Origin: Paramecium pentaurelia
Lineage: Eukaryota; Ciliophora; Oligohymenophorea; Peniculida; Parameciidae
Assembly (NCBI GenBank): GCA_905183005.1
Contig: CAJJDO010000003.1
Location: forward strand, 283,562-347,561
Direction: 5' to 3'
Length of the DNA stretch: 64,000 bases
How positions within the stretch are numbered: the first letter of the stretch is position 1; each line of letters starts with the position of its first letter. The notes under the pieces are model-generated. The model searched no databases. It had not been told where the DNA came from and worked only from the letters and a program-made list of their open reading frames with translations. A program made the position numbers and the translations under genes. Of this stretch, positions 41,232-56,557 are shown in pieces.

Positions 41232-44200
41232 TCAATCGTTCTACTTTTGAATTTTTGCCAATTATTTTAGCTCTTTGATCTTTTTTCTTATGTTTTTCTT
41301 CTTATTTTCCCCTAAAAATCTTTTAGAGCTAAATATTATTATATCAAGTAAAAGGATATCAATTAATATTGCACCAAAATAAGATAATATCTAAATTTAA
41401 TAAATTAAATTACTAAATTTGTTTAGTTGTCTATCATTAAATAAAAATATAATCCACATAATATTGTGAATACCAAAAGTAATAATATTAAGCTTTTGAT
41501 GATTATAACCACAATAATTTGTTTCATGATAACAACATACTTTATTTATTTCTAAAAATCAGAATCATATATACTTTAAGGAAACTTTCACTAATTCTCA
41601 TAATGATAATTGATGCAAGTATAATCCAAAGTGAAACTTAGTAATCAAATTAAAACAAAAATAAAACTTCTGCAACAATCACTGCTGAATTCCATCTTAA
41701 TAATATTAAAAGAGACCTCATGAATGGGCTTAAGTAAACTTATTATTTAAATATTAACTATGTTAAGCAATGGTATTTCTAAAAAAAATATTAGCAAAAA
41801 TTGAGTACCCAGAAATAATTAAAATGAAACTTATCATTTATGTTATCTTAATTGTTTAATTATGGCTTTGTTATTAATTCTCGAGTATCCTTTTCCTGTT
41901 CAACTGGATAAACTTAGTTTCCAATAATATTCACTTTTTTATTTTTAGCTAATTTAAAAACACGGCCAAATTTAGTATTTTCAGTTTATTATTCATTCTC
42001 TTACATTTTTGATTTGCTCACAAAAATTCCTAATATTATTAATTAAATAATGTAAATGATATAAAAAATATTTGGAAGATTAATCCGGAATCCTGAATTA
42101 CCTTAATAAATAAAATCGTAGTCATTACAAATTGTTGTAGGAGATAGAGTTGTACAGTTACAATAGTACGTTGAATTTATTTCAGAGAGTGTGCAATTTT
42201 AATTAAACCATTCATAAGTCTTAGCATTTCTTTATAAACAAACCAAGTTTGTTGTATCGTTTTGAATTCCAAATCGATATGAGATTGGTTATATTAATTA
42301 AATATTTTCTTTTCGATTTGAATATCTGATTTAATATACATATAATGGATAAATTTACTATGGATATGGGAAATAACCATCAAAAGCATAAAAGTTCCTA
42401 ATGTAAATCGCCTAAACTATATCATAAATAGTTGAATTCTCATTATTGATTTCTTATAAAATTCTACTAGAATTATAAGGGAGGGTTTTGGATTTTTTAA
42501 TTGTTATAGATGCAGTATCTATTGAAAAATCTATTTTTTCATCAGGGCTTAAAGCAAAGATAGTTAACTCAATGATATTATTGATGAAATTATTTAGATG
42601 ATTTTATAACTAATAGACATTTGAGCCTGAGGTAAACAAAGTCTTTTCCCACATAAAAACTGTGCTTTTAAGGGCTGTGTGTAAATCTTGTTTATTTATT
42701 AAAGAGCGAATGTCTATTTATGAATAATTAAAATCATCTGTTGATTAATATTGTAAATTTATTGAATATTAATTAATCTATTCTAATCTAGAATTTGTAT
42801 TCTAAATATATGATTGTAATATAATTGAGCAATCTTCTAAACTTATTGTATTATTAGAACTAAATTATGTTAAAAAGTAAAGAGATTGACTAAATAATTT
42901 CATGTCGTTGTTATTTTTTATTGGCGTTTTGATTAATTATTACATTACATCAGTCATAAATTTATTGAATTATATTTATTATTCTTAATTTCCACTACAA
43001 TCAGGAAAATAATATCCTGGTGGACATTAACATTTCTTATTTACACATGACCCAACCCCTGAGCATTATTTCAAGCAAACCTACTATTCTTCTAATTAGA
43101 TAAGGGCAATCATAGTATGAAGACTTTATAAATCTTCTAAATTTGTTTTATTAGTGAATGATTGGTACAATTATTACATCTCATAATTTTTCCTAACCAC
43201 ATAAACATCTTATTTCAAATAAGATTTAGCCCCATAATTGGATGATATCTCACATAAAACTGAAATTGAATTATTTGTGATTCCATTTGGTAGCTAAAAT
43301 GATCCAGATGTTTCTTTAGAGTTTGTAATTAATGGTATTCCATTAATTATAGATTATGCATTTACATCATTTTCAAGAATGGAATTTTCAAAATAATAAT
43401 AGAAACTTACTGAATTTCCAGCTTAAAGATTGGAAAGAGTGTAATTAAAATAATCTAGAGATTCTCCTATTAATGGCTCTATTTACAAAAAAACTTTTTG
43501 AGGAGATTCGTTCAGTTTGAAAGCTATAGATTCATTACCTGGTACCAAATAAATGTAGACAGGACTTTTAAAATCAGTAGTTAAGCCAGCTAATCTAAAT
43601 TTTAAAGATAAACCAGATATTTTCATAGACTACAAAATTTTATGTTATTGAATAATAAAAGCATACTTTTATTATTTTTTTAATAAGATTGTCACTTCAT
43701 CATTTGCATTAATATAATTTTATGGATCTTCATTATTTATATAAAATTCTTCTTCGATGTTAAAATCTGTGATAACTATCAACTATTCTTTGACAGTCCA
43801 TCTGTCACCTTTAGATGCTTTTGCAAAGAAAACTAAAGTTGTATTCTAACTATCAGCAAAGATATTGACTATTCTTCTTGAAGGGAATTGCATAATTTAG
43901 TTTTCATCAGTTTTACAAGGTTATAAATTATTTAAGTTGTTGCATTGCCATTCATAAGTAATCCCTATAGTACTCAAAACTTCGTCCTCTATATTTCTAT
44001 CGAAACCTCTTGCATTAATTTAATTATCCAAACCTATAAATCTATTTTTTTATAAAAATTTAATATCAATTATTTTAGATTTTAGATTAATAGTTTCTTT
44101 TATTATCGAACTACCAGTTGAGGCAGTAAATAATAATGGAGTTTCTTTAGGAAGAAGAGACTCATTTAGAGGAATTTCATATATAGGATTAATTTACTAA

Positions 44201-47200
44201 CTTAACGAAATATATGATTCGTTATTACTACCTGTTATTTCAATAGCAACATTGAATTCATTTTTCAAATCTGAGTAAGAGACATGACAATCAAATACAT
44301 AAACTCTTGCAATCAAAGGTTCATATGATAAAAACACATAAGGAGCTTAAATTGGAAGGGTTGTAAATGTAAAAGTAGTAAAATTGACTCTTTGCAAGAA
44401 ATTAACATATTTAGCTGTGATTGTATATGTGACATTTGGTTACAATGTTCCAATTGGAATTGTAATTTCATTTTATTGATTTGCTAAAAATGCATCCATT
44501 TGTAGATATTATTCTTCATCTTCCATTTCTTTAAGAGTCCAAGACAATACATTCTAGATTTTTTAACCAGTACCATGTAGTAGGATTTATTTGATAAATA
44601 TAATTTTGCATGTACTAACAAATGAAGGGATATCAAATAGGATATAAGGTTTTTACAAATTTTAAGGTTCTTTTACTTTATTTTCAATAAATTATTCAAT
44701 AAATTAACCATCGCAAATGCCTTGGTCTATATCTCTATAAAAGGAGTTTTTAAAACTTAACTTGTCTCCAATGTTAACAGATGCATACGGCTTTAAAATT
44801 ATATGAACAGCATATCTGTTCCATGATAAATAGCATTAGGAATTTTTACCAAAAATTTCTGAATTATCAAACCATAAAGAACAATCTGAAGGTTAAAATG
44901 GATTGATTAAATTAACAGAAATCAAATAACCAAAATAAACAATTATTTAATTTAGGTCATCAGTGAAATAGATATTAACCTTTGCTATTTGACAAGTTAT
45001 ACACCAATCTTCATTAAGTATTCTATCGCAAGAGCATTTAGGAACTTATAGATTATTCTTACATATAAGACAGTTATCAATAGCAGTACATTCATCACAA
45101 GGACATTTTTAACAATCATCATAAAATTCATCATCATAATAACCTTTCTAACAAGAGCAATCTTAAGTGCTTCTATTTGTACCTCTACATTTGATACAAT
45201 CAGTTCCATTTTCACATGTTTAACATTTATGTAGACATTTTTGACATGAATTATCTGACTTATAATATTCATCTTTACAGTTGCCTATGCAAAGGCCATC
45301 TTCAGTTAATTGAAAACTGCTTGCGCATTTGATACAATTATTGTTTCCTCTTCCAGTGCATTAATCACATTCTATTGCACATTTTAAACAGTTCTTTTTA
45401 CTTAAATATTATTAAGATCCACAATTGCTTACACATTTATAATTATCCATATCGTTAAAATATTCAGAAGGACATTCAAAAAGACATGAGTTCTAAAATG
45501 TAAATGTTTATATTGGACATTTTGTTGAGCATTCATTATTTACAGGGTTAGAAAAAAATTATCCTGGACATTAATCCAAACATTTTTTATTATGAAGAAA
45601 ATATCCAATATTACATTTAGTACATTCTAAAGCATTTATGCAACTAGCACATTCTTATGAACATTTTTTGCATTTATAGTCTTAAGAACCATAATAACCA
45701 TCATCACAATTTAAGACACATTCATTTATATTTTCATAAGTGTTTTAAGGACAAGCTTCGTAACAAACATTTTTATACAAAAATAAATTACATGTGTCGA
45801 CACAGGATTTGGATTTTATATCCTTAATTTTTGTACATAATGTATCACATTAATTAAATTCAAGAAAAAAATTATCGTTACATTCTGTGCAAACTTCAAA
45901 ACTTGAACATGCTTTACATTCTAATCGGCAGGGTTTACAATAATCATTACCATAATATCCAGTAGGACATTTTTATAGGCATTATTTTTAGTATATGACT
46001 AAATTACATTCCTTTACACATTCATATCCCCTCTCATAAGCTTCTGGAGGACAAGCAGATACACATTAGCCATTAGTAATGTCTTCAAATGGTATTTATA
46101 ATGGGCAATGTATAACACAGGAGCCATTGAATAAAAAATATGGGCTTTCACATTTAGAGCATTCATATTCACTTTTACAAATTAAACATCTTTCAGGACA
46201 TTATAGACATTAATTATTCAATAACACTGTTAATGATGGGCATGCTAAAAGGCATTCATTCTTATACTAAAAAGTACTTAATGGACATTGAGAATAACAA
46301 TGATCAATATATAAATAAGTATCTTTGGGACACAATTACACACATTTATTATTAACTTCATTGTAAAAATAGGGGCAATAATTATTACATAAGCCATCAT
46401 TTAAATATGTACCAAGGGCACATTTGAAGCATCCTAAAGAATTGCATTCATTACAATTTTCAGAACAATCATAGCATTTTGAATTTTAAACATAAGTTAA
46501 TGGTGGACATGAGCTAACACAGTTATTAATGTATTAGTAAATACCACAAATTGCTACACATTTGTTGTTATCTTAGTAGAGATTAGTAGGACATGTAAGA
46601 ACACACTATTTATTAACTTCATCATATAATTATGGACATGTTTATGAACAAATTTGATTATCCAAATAATATCCATCAGAACAAGTTATACAATCTTTAT
46701 CAGAAGGCCCAATACATGATGCACATGATAAATTACAATCTTTACATTCTTACTAATTTTAATATGTTTTTTATGGGCAACTATGAGCACATATCATTTT
46801 ATTATTATATAGAATTGGATCAGTAGGGCAATTTTCTAAACATTCATTTTAATATTCAAATAAAGAGGCATCGCATTCATCAACACACTTTATATTCTTT
46901 CTATCAGTCTTTCCAATTGTGCAACTGAGTTTACATTATTCATTCTACAAATAATAACCAAATAAACATTTTGAGCATTTTGAAAATGATTCACATTCTT
47001 CACAATATTATGGACATTAAGTGCAAACTTTATCTTTTGAATACATTCCTTTTGGACATGCTGATACACATTGATTATAAAGTTTATAATTGCAGTCAGC
47101 TACACAAAATCTTTTGCCATATGATTCTAAATGATATAATGTAGAAGGACATTTAGTTACACAAGATCTTGAAATAGGATCCATAAATAAATATTCATTT

Positions 47201-50200
47201 GAACAAAAACTAACACAAGAATTGATTTCAAGATAAAAATTGTTGGCACAAGCTTAACAAACTGTTGCTGAAGTACATTTTGAACATTTAGAGTCACATT
47301 ATTAACATTAATTGCCATCTAAATAATATCCATCTTATAGAACTAAAACACATTTAGATTAACAGATGATATAATTTGATGGACATGATGAAACACATTC
47401 TTTTTTTTCTGTTATTTCAAACATATTACTACAATCTGCCATGCATTTATTAGTTTCATTATTATAATATAAAGGACAAACTGATTTACAACTTTATTCA
47501 TCTAAAAAATAATTTTCTATGCAAGAATAGCATTCATTAGCCGTTGGTCCATAACAAGAACTACAAAATAAATTGCAATCATAACAGTGATCATCTACAA
47601 GATATGCGAATTTTGGGCATTATTAAACGCAAACTTAATTATAGACTAAATATCCAGAATCACATTCATTTTAACAATTAACTCCTTAAATTACTAAATG
47701 AACAGGACATGCATCTTTACATACATGGTCTGTTAAATCATAAAACTGAGGACAATTATTTTAGCAAGTCTAATCATTCAAAAAATAAGGAAGTTCACAT
47801 TCAAAGCAATTACCATTATTTGGTCCAAAACATTCTTTACATATAGAATTGCATTCATAGCATTTACCAAGCCATAAGTATGATTTAGAATAGCATTAAT
47901 CTACACATTCTTTTTTACCATTTAATTCATAATAGTATAAAAATGTAGGGCAAGGACTAAAACAATAATTTTTTTTCAAGTATAAGTAGTCTGGACATGC
48001 TGCCACGCATGTTTAGTCAGCTAAATTTGCATAAGGTTTATAATCAGGGCAAACAGAATAACATGTTGTTTAATCTCTATAATAGCCAAGATCACATTTA
48101 GTGCACTCATTAATTTTAACACCAAAACATTCTGAGCATGGACCAGCACAACTTTTGCAAATTTATTTATCTAAATAGGTTTAGCTAGGGCATGCAGAAA
48201 CACAAATATTAGAATAATAATATTTGGGGCAATCTTCAGTACAAGCAAGCGCTCCACTATCTAATGTTCTTATATAAGTTCCTTAAGGGCACTATTAAAC
48301 ACATTTACCGTTAACCCAATCTTAAACTAAATCAGGTTCAATAATGCAAGAATTAATACAAGTTGTCCCTCCATTCATAAAGTAACCAACTGAGCATGTC
48401 AAACATCCATTATAATTTCCGTTTTTGCATGTTGCACATCCAGGGTAACAGCTTAAACATAATTTTGTATATTATAGATTATAAGTTCCCATAGGACATC
48501 CCATTTAATAGCAAGTTCTTAAGGCGGGATATTAGTAATATGAATTAGAGCATTAATAAACGCAAGAGCCATTTTCTGCAAAATAAGTGCAACTAGAAAC
48601 GCATTGTAAAGTGATTTAATCTTTATAAGGTGCAATACTTGGACAATCCGTATAACAAGTAGATCCATGTATATAAGCACCTGGGGAACATTTTGAACAT
48701 GATGTAGAGTAAGCATTTTGGCATTCTTTGCAAACTGAGGCACAACTATCACAAAAATAATAGTCTTTTCTATCTAAACAGTATGTTTCTGAAGGTTTCA
48801 ATTCATAGCATATTTCTTTGAATTAATATTGTTTAAACAAGCAAGTTACTGAACAATATGTAACTATTACAGAATTACCATTAATATTTTCTCGACCAAA
48901 GGTTTTTATAGATTATTCACATACATCAACACATTTCCAATTTAAACTATCATTAAATTATGGATAGCACTATTTAATACATTCATTGTTTTTTAAATAT
49001 GATTTAGGTTTACAACTTAAACATTAATTTGAGTTTGGACCCGAGCATGTTTTGCATTTATAATTACAATTATAACAATTAAATCCTTCGCAATATGCTC
49101 CTACCTCTGGCATCTCTTCATAACACCTATTATTCAAAGAATATTAAAAAGTTTGATATTTAGATCCACAACTTTAAACACATGCATATATACTTAATGA
49201 TTGATCTATCACTTAATATCCTGATGAACATGATCCTTCACATACAAAGTCCAAATAATTTTAAAACTTACCTTAGCAAGAGTCATAGCAATTATTTTAA
49301 TCTAAAAATTTAAAGTAAGGGCAAGAAGTGCAGAAGATAGCACTTTATTCACAAGTAGCACAAGTATGGCTACATGGTAAACATTATAAGAGTAAGGTAT
49401 TACCATAATATCCATCCTCACATGGATACATACATCGATGAGTATCAGTTTGATGCAGAAAAGTTTAATAATCTTTATTGGCTCTTATAGTACCACATTT
49501 CTCCTTAAAGCATTAATTAATCTGATATCCATTAATATTGTTATTCTCATAAATTAAATCTTGAGGATCACAAGATGTTCTACAGGAACTAACATTATCT
49601 ATTATTTCTAAGTATTGAGGATAACATGACTTAACACACATATTCTAATCCATTGGATACTGATATAAACAACTAGTACAAAATTTATCGCTAGTACATG
49701 ATTTACAAAATTAGGGACAATATTAAAGTAAAACAATTGATTTGGGTGATACTTCGTCAGGAATTTCTTATACTACTTCATATGTATCAATTAAATTTGC
49801 TTTCAGGCATTAGTTCTAAAATAATTTATATCCAACGCTGCATTCTTTAACACAATTTTTATTCTCTGTATATAACCAAGTTGGACATTCTAATTCACNT
49901 TATTTTAGCAAGTCTAATCATTCAAAAAATAAGGAAGTTCACATTCAAAGCAATTACCATTATTTGGTCCAAAACATTCTTTACATATAGAATTGCATTC
50001 ATAGCATTTACCAAGCCATAAGTATGATTTAGAATAGCATTAATCTACACATTCTTTTTTACCATTTAATTCATAATAGTATAAAAATGTAGGGCAAGGA
50101 CTAAAACAATAATTTTTTTTCAAGTATAAGTAGTCTGGACATGCTGCCACGCATGTTTAGTCAGCTAAATTTGCATAAGGTTTATAATCAGGGCAAACAG

Positions 50201-53200
50201 AATAACATGTTGTTTAATCTCTATAATAGCCAAGATCACATTTAGTGCACTCATTAATTTTAACACCAAAACATTCTGAGCATGGACCAGCACAACTTTT
50301 GCAAATTTATTTATCTAAATAGGTTTAGCTAGGGCATGCAGAAACACAAATATTAGAATAATAATATTTGGGGCAATCTTCAGTACAAGCAAGCGCTCCA
50401 CTATCTAATGTTCTTATATAAGTTCCTTAAGGGCACTATTAAACACATTTACCGTTAACCCAATCTTAAACTAAATCAGGTTCAATAATGCAAGAATTAA
50501 TACAAGTTGTCCCTCCATTCATAAAGTAACCAACTGAGCATGTCAAACATCCATTATAATTTCCGTTTTTGCATGTTGCACATCCAGGGTAACAGCTTAA
50601 ACATAATTTTGTATATTATAGATTATAAGTTCCCATAGGACATCCCATTTAATAGCAAGTTCTTAAGGCGGGATATTAGTAATATGAATTAGAGCATTAA
50701 TAAACGCAAGAGCCATTTTCTGCAAAATAAGTGCAACTAGAAACGCATTGTAAAGTGATTTAATCTTTATAAGGTGCAATACTTGGACAATCCGTATAAC
50801 AAGTAGATCCATGTATATAAGCACCTGGGGAACATTTTGAACATGATGTAGAGTAAGCATTTTGGCATTCTTTGCAAACTGAGGCACAACTATCACAAAA
50901 ATAATAGTCTTTTCTATCTAAACAGTATGTTTCTGAAGGTTTCAATTCATAGCATATTTCTTTGAATTAATATTGTTTAAACAAGCAAGTTACTGAACAA
51001 TATGTAACTATTACAGAATTACCATTAATATTTTCTCGACCAAAGGTTTTTATAGATTATTCACATACATCAACACATTTCCAATTTAAACTATCATTAA
51101 ATTATGGATAGCACTATTTAATACATTCATTGTTTTTTAAATATGATTTAGGTTTACAACTTAAACATTAATTTGAGTTTGGACCCGAGCATGTTTTGCA
51201 TTTATAATTACAATTATAACAATTAAATCCTTCGCAATATGCTCCTACCTCTGGCATCTCTTCATAACACCTATTATTCAAAGAATATTAAAAAGTTTGA
51301 TATTTAGATCCACAACTTTAAACACATGCATATATACTTAATGATTGATCTATCACTTAATATCCTGATGAACATGATCCTTCACATACAAAGTCCAAAT
51401 AATTTTAAAACTTACCTTAGCAAGAGTCATAGCAATTATTTTAATCTAAAAATTTAAAGTAAGGGCAAGAAGTGCAGAAGATAGCACTTTATTCACAAGT
51501 AGCACAAGTATGGCTACATGGTAAACATTATAAGAGTAAGGTATTACCATAATATCCATCCTCACATGGATACATACATCGATGAGTATCAGTTTGATGC
51601 AGAAAAGTTTAATAATCTTTATTGGCTCTTATAGTACCACATTTCTCCTTAAAGCATTAATTAATCTGATATCCATTAATATTGTTATTCTCATAAATTA
51701 AATCTTGAGGATCACAAGATGTTCTACAGGAACTAACATTATCTATTATTTCTAAGTATTGAGGATAACATGACTTAACACACATATTCTAATCCATTGG
51801 ATACTGATATAAACAACTAGTACAAAATTTATCGCTAGTACATGATTTACAAAATTAGGGACAATATTAAAGTAAAACAATTGATTTGGGTGATACTTCG
51901 TCAGGAATTTCTTATACTACTTCATATGTATCAATTAAATTTGCTTTCAGGCATTAGTTCTAAAATAATTTATATCCAACGCTGCATTCTTTAACACAAT
52001 TTTTATTCTCTGTATATAACCAAGTTGGACATTCTAATTCACAAGTCCAATTATATTTGTTATTAAAATTGAATTTATTATTTTAAGTTATAGAGCAATC
52101 TGGAATACAAGATGTCATATAAGGGTTATAATAAAAATTTTAAAAGCATTTCAAACAATTTGATTCTTGAGGTCCAAAACAATAATAACATTTACTATGG
52201 CATTTTGTAGTTGTAAGAGTGTTTACTTTTAAGTAAGTAATTTTTTAAGGAGTTTAAAATTATTCTTTTGTCAAACAGTAATAACCAATATCAAGTTCGG
52301 TAACTGTACAATTTATTGCTGGATTACAGTAATAATTTGTATTCTATTTACCATTTGGAAAAGTAAGATTGAATAAATATCTTTCACACTTACCTACACA
52401 AATTTTATTTGATGCTATAAATCGTAAGTTAGTTGAGCAAGAAGATTTACATTCTTTTAATTCAGTTAATACATTGTTATTGTTGCATTAAGTACATTTA
52501 CTATTAAATTAAGATTTTAAGCATGAAGACACTGCTGCTCCAGTGCATTTTAATTGAGAAGAAGAATATAAATTATTAGTACATAATTTACTTATTTATT
52601 TACTTACTTGTTTTTCATCTAAAGTATTGCTTAGAACATTTAAAGTTTAGTTGAATGAGCAAAATTGTGCATTTTAATCAGAACATTTGAATGGAGAAGA
52701 TAAAATTACACTGTTTTATATGCATTAACCATTCATTAATGCATAATTTTATTCACAAATATCACATGATAATGAAGATGATGACAATCTGAGACAATTT
52801 GGAATGATTATTTTGGAGCAGCTATTTTATTATTCTTNTATACTTAATGATTGATCTATCACTTAATATCCTGATGAACATGATCCTTCACATACAAAGT
52901 CCAAATAATTTTAAAACTTACCTTAGCAAGAGTCATAGCAATTATTTTAATCTAAAAATTTAAAGTAAGGGCAAGAAGTGCAGAAGATAGCACTTTATTC
53001 ACAAGTAGCACAAGTATGGCTACATGGTAAACATTATAAGAGTAAGGTATTACCATAATATCCATCCTCACATGGATACATACATCGATGAGTATCAGTT
53101 TGATGCAGAAAAGTTTAATAATCTTTATTGGCTCTTATAGTACCACATTTCTCCTTAAAGCATTAATTAATCTGATATCCATTAATATTGTTATTCTCAT

Positions 53201-55822
53201 AAATTAAATCTTGAGGATCACAAGATGTTCTACAGGAACTAACATTATCTATTATTTCTAAGTATTGAGGATAACATGACTTAACACACATATTCTAATC
53301 CATTGGATACTGATATAAACAACTAGTACAAAATGTATCGCTAGTACATGATTTACAAAATTAGGGACAATATTAAAGTAAAACAATTGATTTGGGTGAT
53401 ACTTCGTCAGGAATTTCTTATACTACTTCATATGTATCAATTAAATTTGCTTTCAGGCATTAGTTCTAAAATAATTTATATCCAACGCTGCATTCTTTAA
53501 CACAATTTTTATTCTCTGTATATAACCAAGTTGGACATTCTAATTCACAAGTCCAATTATATTTGTTATTAAAATTGAATTTATTATTTTAAGTTATAGA
53601 GCAATCTGGAATACAAGATGTCATATAAGGGTTATAATAAAAATTTTAAAAGCATTTCAAACAATTTGATTCTTGAGGTCCAAAACAATAATAACATTTA
53701 CTATGGCATTTTGTAGTTGTAAGAGTGTTTACTTTTAAGTAAGTAATTTTTTAAGGAGTTTAAAATTATTCTTTTGTCAAACAGTAATAACCAATATCAA
53801 GTTCGGTAACTGTACAATTTATTGCTGGATTACAGTAATAATTTGTATTCTATTTACCATTTGGAAAAGTAAGATTGAATAAATATCTTTCACACTTACC
53901 TACACAAATTTTATTTGATGCTATAAATCGTAAGTTAGTTGAGCAAGAAGATTTACATTCTTTTAATTCAGTTAATACATTGTTATTGTTGCATTAAGTA
54001 CATTTACTATTAAATTAAGATTTTAAGCATGAAGACACTGCTGCTCCAGTGCATTTTAATTGAGAAGAAGAATATAAATTATTAGTACATAATTTACTTA
54101 TTTATTTACTTACTTGTTTTTCATCTAAAGTATTGCTTAGAACATTTAAAGTTTAGTTGAATGAGCAAAATTGTGCATTTTAATCAGAACATTTGAATGG
54201 AGAAGATAAAATTACACTGTTTTATATGCATTAACCATTCATTAATGCATAATTTTATTCACAAATATCACATGATAATGAAGATGATGACAATCTGAGA
54301 CAATTTGGAATGATTATTTTGGAGCAGCTATTTTATTATTCTTTATATCCTGCTGGACAAGGATAGACTTTTGTATCATCATTAGGATCTTATTCTTTAC
54401 AATAATGAGTGCCTGATTTACAAAATGCACAATAATCGCCTACAAATATCAAACAATCATGATTTAAAGTTTATCTGATTCCAAATCCTTTAAAAATTTT
54501 TATATCTTAAATATCAATTATTTCTAATCCTTAATCATCCAAAAATACAGGTCCTAAAACTAATCTTTTATATGGCTTAATGTTTGTTATAACAGTTAAG
54601 TTTCTTTAAACATTATCGATAAAAATTCTCATTAATTTCCTTTAATTTAGTTATTCAAAATCATCATCAAAACTAATATCCAAAATTCCAATTGTAACAT
54701 GATTCCATATATTCTAAGTTAAATTACAGACTGGGGTTTTATTATAAATTTAGTAAAACAGAAGATTATAAAACTTATTAACTCCAAAACCTATACTTGT
54801 TTCTTATAATACATCATCTGTAAATGATAAAAATTAAAATGAAGATAGGATATTTTAAGGTTTCACCCAAAAAATTATTGTTAAAGTTGGCAATTATTCA
54901 ATAAAATTATAAACTATTTATGTATTTTTATACAAATTTATCCCAATACTCCCACTATATTCAATATATTCTGTCTACTTTCTCAAAACAATGTCAGAAA
55001 ATATATTACTTACAATTATTCCATTCTATGAATATGGTTTTAATGCAAATTTAAGTTGTAAATCAAAATCAAAATAGAACTCTGTATCCATAGTTGCCCA
55101 CCCATTAATATAATAAAAATTTGCAATATTTATGCAAGCCTTGATATCTTTTTCTGTAATTTTTTCATTTGTAATTCTTGAGCGGGAACCAAAATTATAT
55201 GGTATCCTAAAATTTAAGAGAATATATACTTTTAATTTGTTAAGGTTTCAGTAGACTGAAATAATTAAGGATTATCAGTAACAGTAAAAAATTTAAGATT
55301 AATAAATGTATTTTCGGTACTTTTATCTATTGAAACTAATAGATGATTCCATACTTTGAGTTGTCTTATAATTTAAAATGATATTTACCTATTAATATAT
55401 TGCCTAATGGTAGAATTGAATTTTTATATTTTGTTTTCAAAATACAAATAGGTGAGATCATTTTCTATTCTAAAATACAGCATCACATTTATATTCTAAA
55501 TATATAAAAATTCATACAGATTTATTGCCATCAAAAAAACAAAATATAATTTATCTTGCATCAGATTTTAATTCTGAATGAAATTGCATCCACATATGAA
55601 ATGTGATCTTATCCAAAGATAAAAGGGTTCCGTTTTTAGTCATATAATTATAAAAGTATTGATTTCCAATTAATCCATTTTCAACTTATAACTTTTTGAA
55701 ATATACTTACTTGAACTTGATATTTTACAATCAATATTCAACGGCAAAGGGCCTTCCAATTAAAACGTGGTTTGTGGATAAGCTATATAGCTAATGATAA
55801 TTAAGAATACTAAATGAAACAT
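41232..55822 (-). CDS. Giant Cys-rich surface protein, copy B
   Basis: Inverted twin of copy A: start MFHLVFLIIISYIAYPQTTF (ATG at 55820-55822), TGA at 41232-41234. Same order: signal peptide, two LamG/ConA-like segments, furin-like repeats, EGF-like motif, GPS-like site and membrane segments. After taking out the two contig overlaps (2,144 and 1,506 bp including N) the gene is 10,941 bp, within 4 bp of corrected copy A. The 3' two thirds is almost identical to A; the N-terminal third differs at many positions (for example EEMPEVGAYC in place of EVQPVVGAYC), so B is a true second copy and not an assembly mirror. The 30-nt intron near the C-terminus is shared with A. I did not verify every codon of the N-terminal third, so hidden frameshifts cannot be excluded. 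Confidence 0.78.
49899..49899. other. Assembly join (single N), 2.14-kb overlap inside copy B
   Basis: Bases 47756-49898 equal 49900-52042. This makes the furin-like region of copy B look tandemly duplicated when it is not. Confidence 0.97.
52838..52838. other. Assembly join (single N), 1.5-kb overlap inside copy B
   Basis: Bases 51333-52837 equal 52839-54343, with at least one base difference (AAATTTATCG at about 51825 against AAATGTATCG at about 53332). Confidence 0.96.
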
Positions 55823-56102
55823 TTAATAATGAAAAAAAAAAAAATCTAAGGTGAATAAATAGTACCAAACCTCCAAAATATCATAATTGAAAATTAAGCT
55901 ACTAATTAATTTGCATCATAATAGATTGCAGTAATAAGATATTTGAGTGATTAAGAGTGTCAAACTTTCATCTTGACTATTATAAAAAGGTTGTTTGGTT
56001 AATAAATTTTATAATTATTATATTTTAATCATAATAATCGTTAATAAATAAGTCATAAAATCTAAGATATGATATCAATTAAGAGATTTATTTATTTCTT
56101 TA

Positions 56103-56557
56103 TACTCAATTTTAGCTTATCCTTAGAAATACCATTGCTTAACATAGTTAATATTTAAATAATAAATTTACTTAAGCCCATTCATGAGATCTCTTTTAAT
56201 ATTATTAAGATGGAATTCAGCAGTGATTATTGCAGAAGTTTTATGTTTATTTTAATTTGATTACGAAGTTTCAATTTGGATTATACTTGCATCAATTATA
56301 ATAATGAGACTTAGTGAAAATTTCCTTAAAGTATATATGATTCTTATTTTTAGAAATAAATAAAATATGTTTTTATCATGAAACAAATTATTGTGGTTAT
56401 AATCATCAAAATCCTAATATTATTACTTTTGGTATTCACAATATTATGTGAATTATATTTTTATTTAATGATAGAAAACTAAACAAATTTTGTATTTTTA
56501 TTTATTAAATTTAGATATTATCTTATTGTAGTGCAATATTAATTGATATCTTTTTAC
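56103..56557 (+). pseudogene. Inverted 455-bp fragment of the giant gene's 3' end
   Basis: Near-exact reverse complement of 57844-58298 in copy C. It carries the C-type 25-nt intron sequence from its second base, the first post-GPS membrane segments and part of the last intron, then stops abruptly. It has no start, no GPS and no stop codon in register. It follows the C version and not the A/B version at diagnostic sites (AGCTTATCCTTAG), so it derives from C or C's progenitor. Confidence 0.88.

Larger units (their letters stand above)
40965..55822 (-). repeat. Right arm of the large inverted repeat
   Basis: Reverse complement of 25403-37897 (copy A plus 267 bp of 3' flank). Inner breakpoint at 40965. 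The arm length is inflated by two assembly overlaps (49899 and 52838). Confidence 0.9.

Noticed and set aside
48519..50945. Short Cys-rich frames of 61-91 codons repeated through the giant genes
   Set aside because: They are pieces of the furin-like reading frame or its shifted shadows, cut by TAA/TAG that are Gln codons here.
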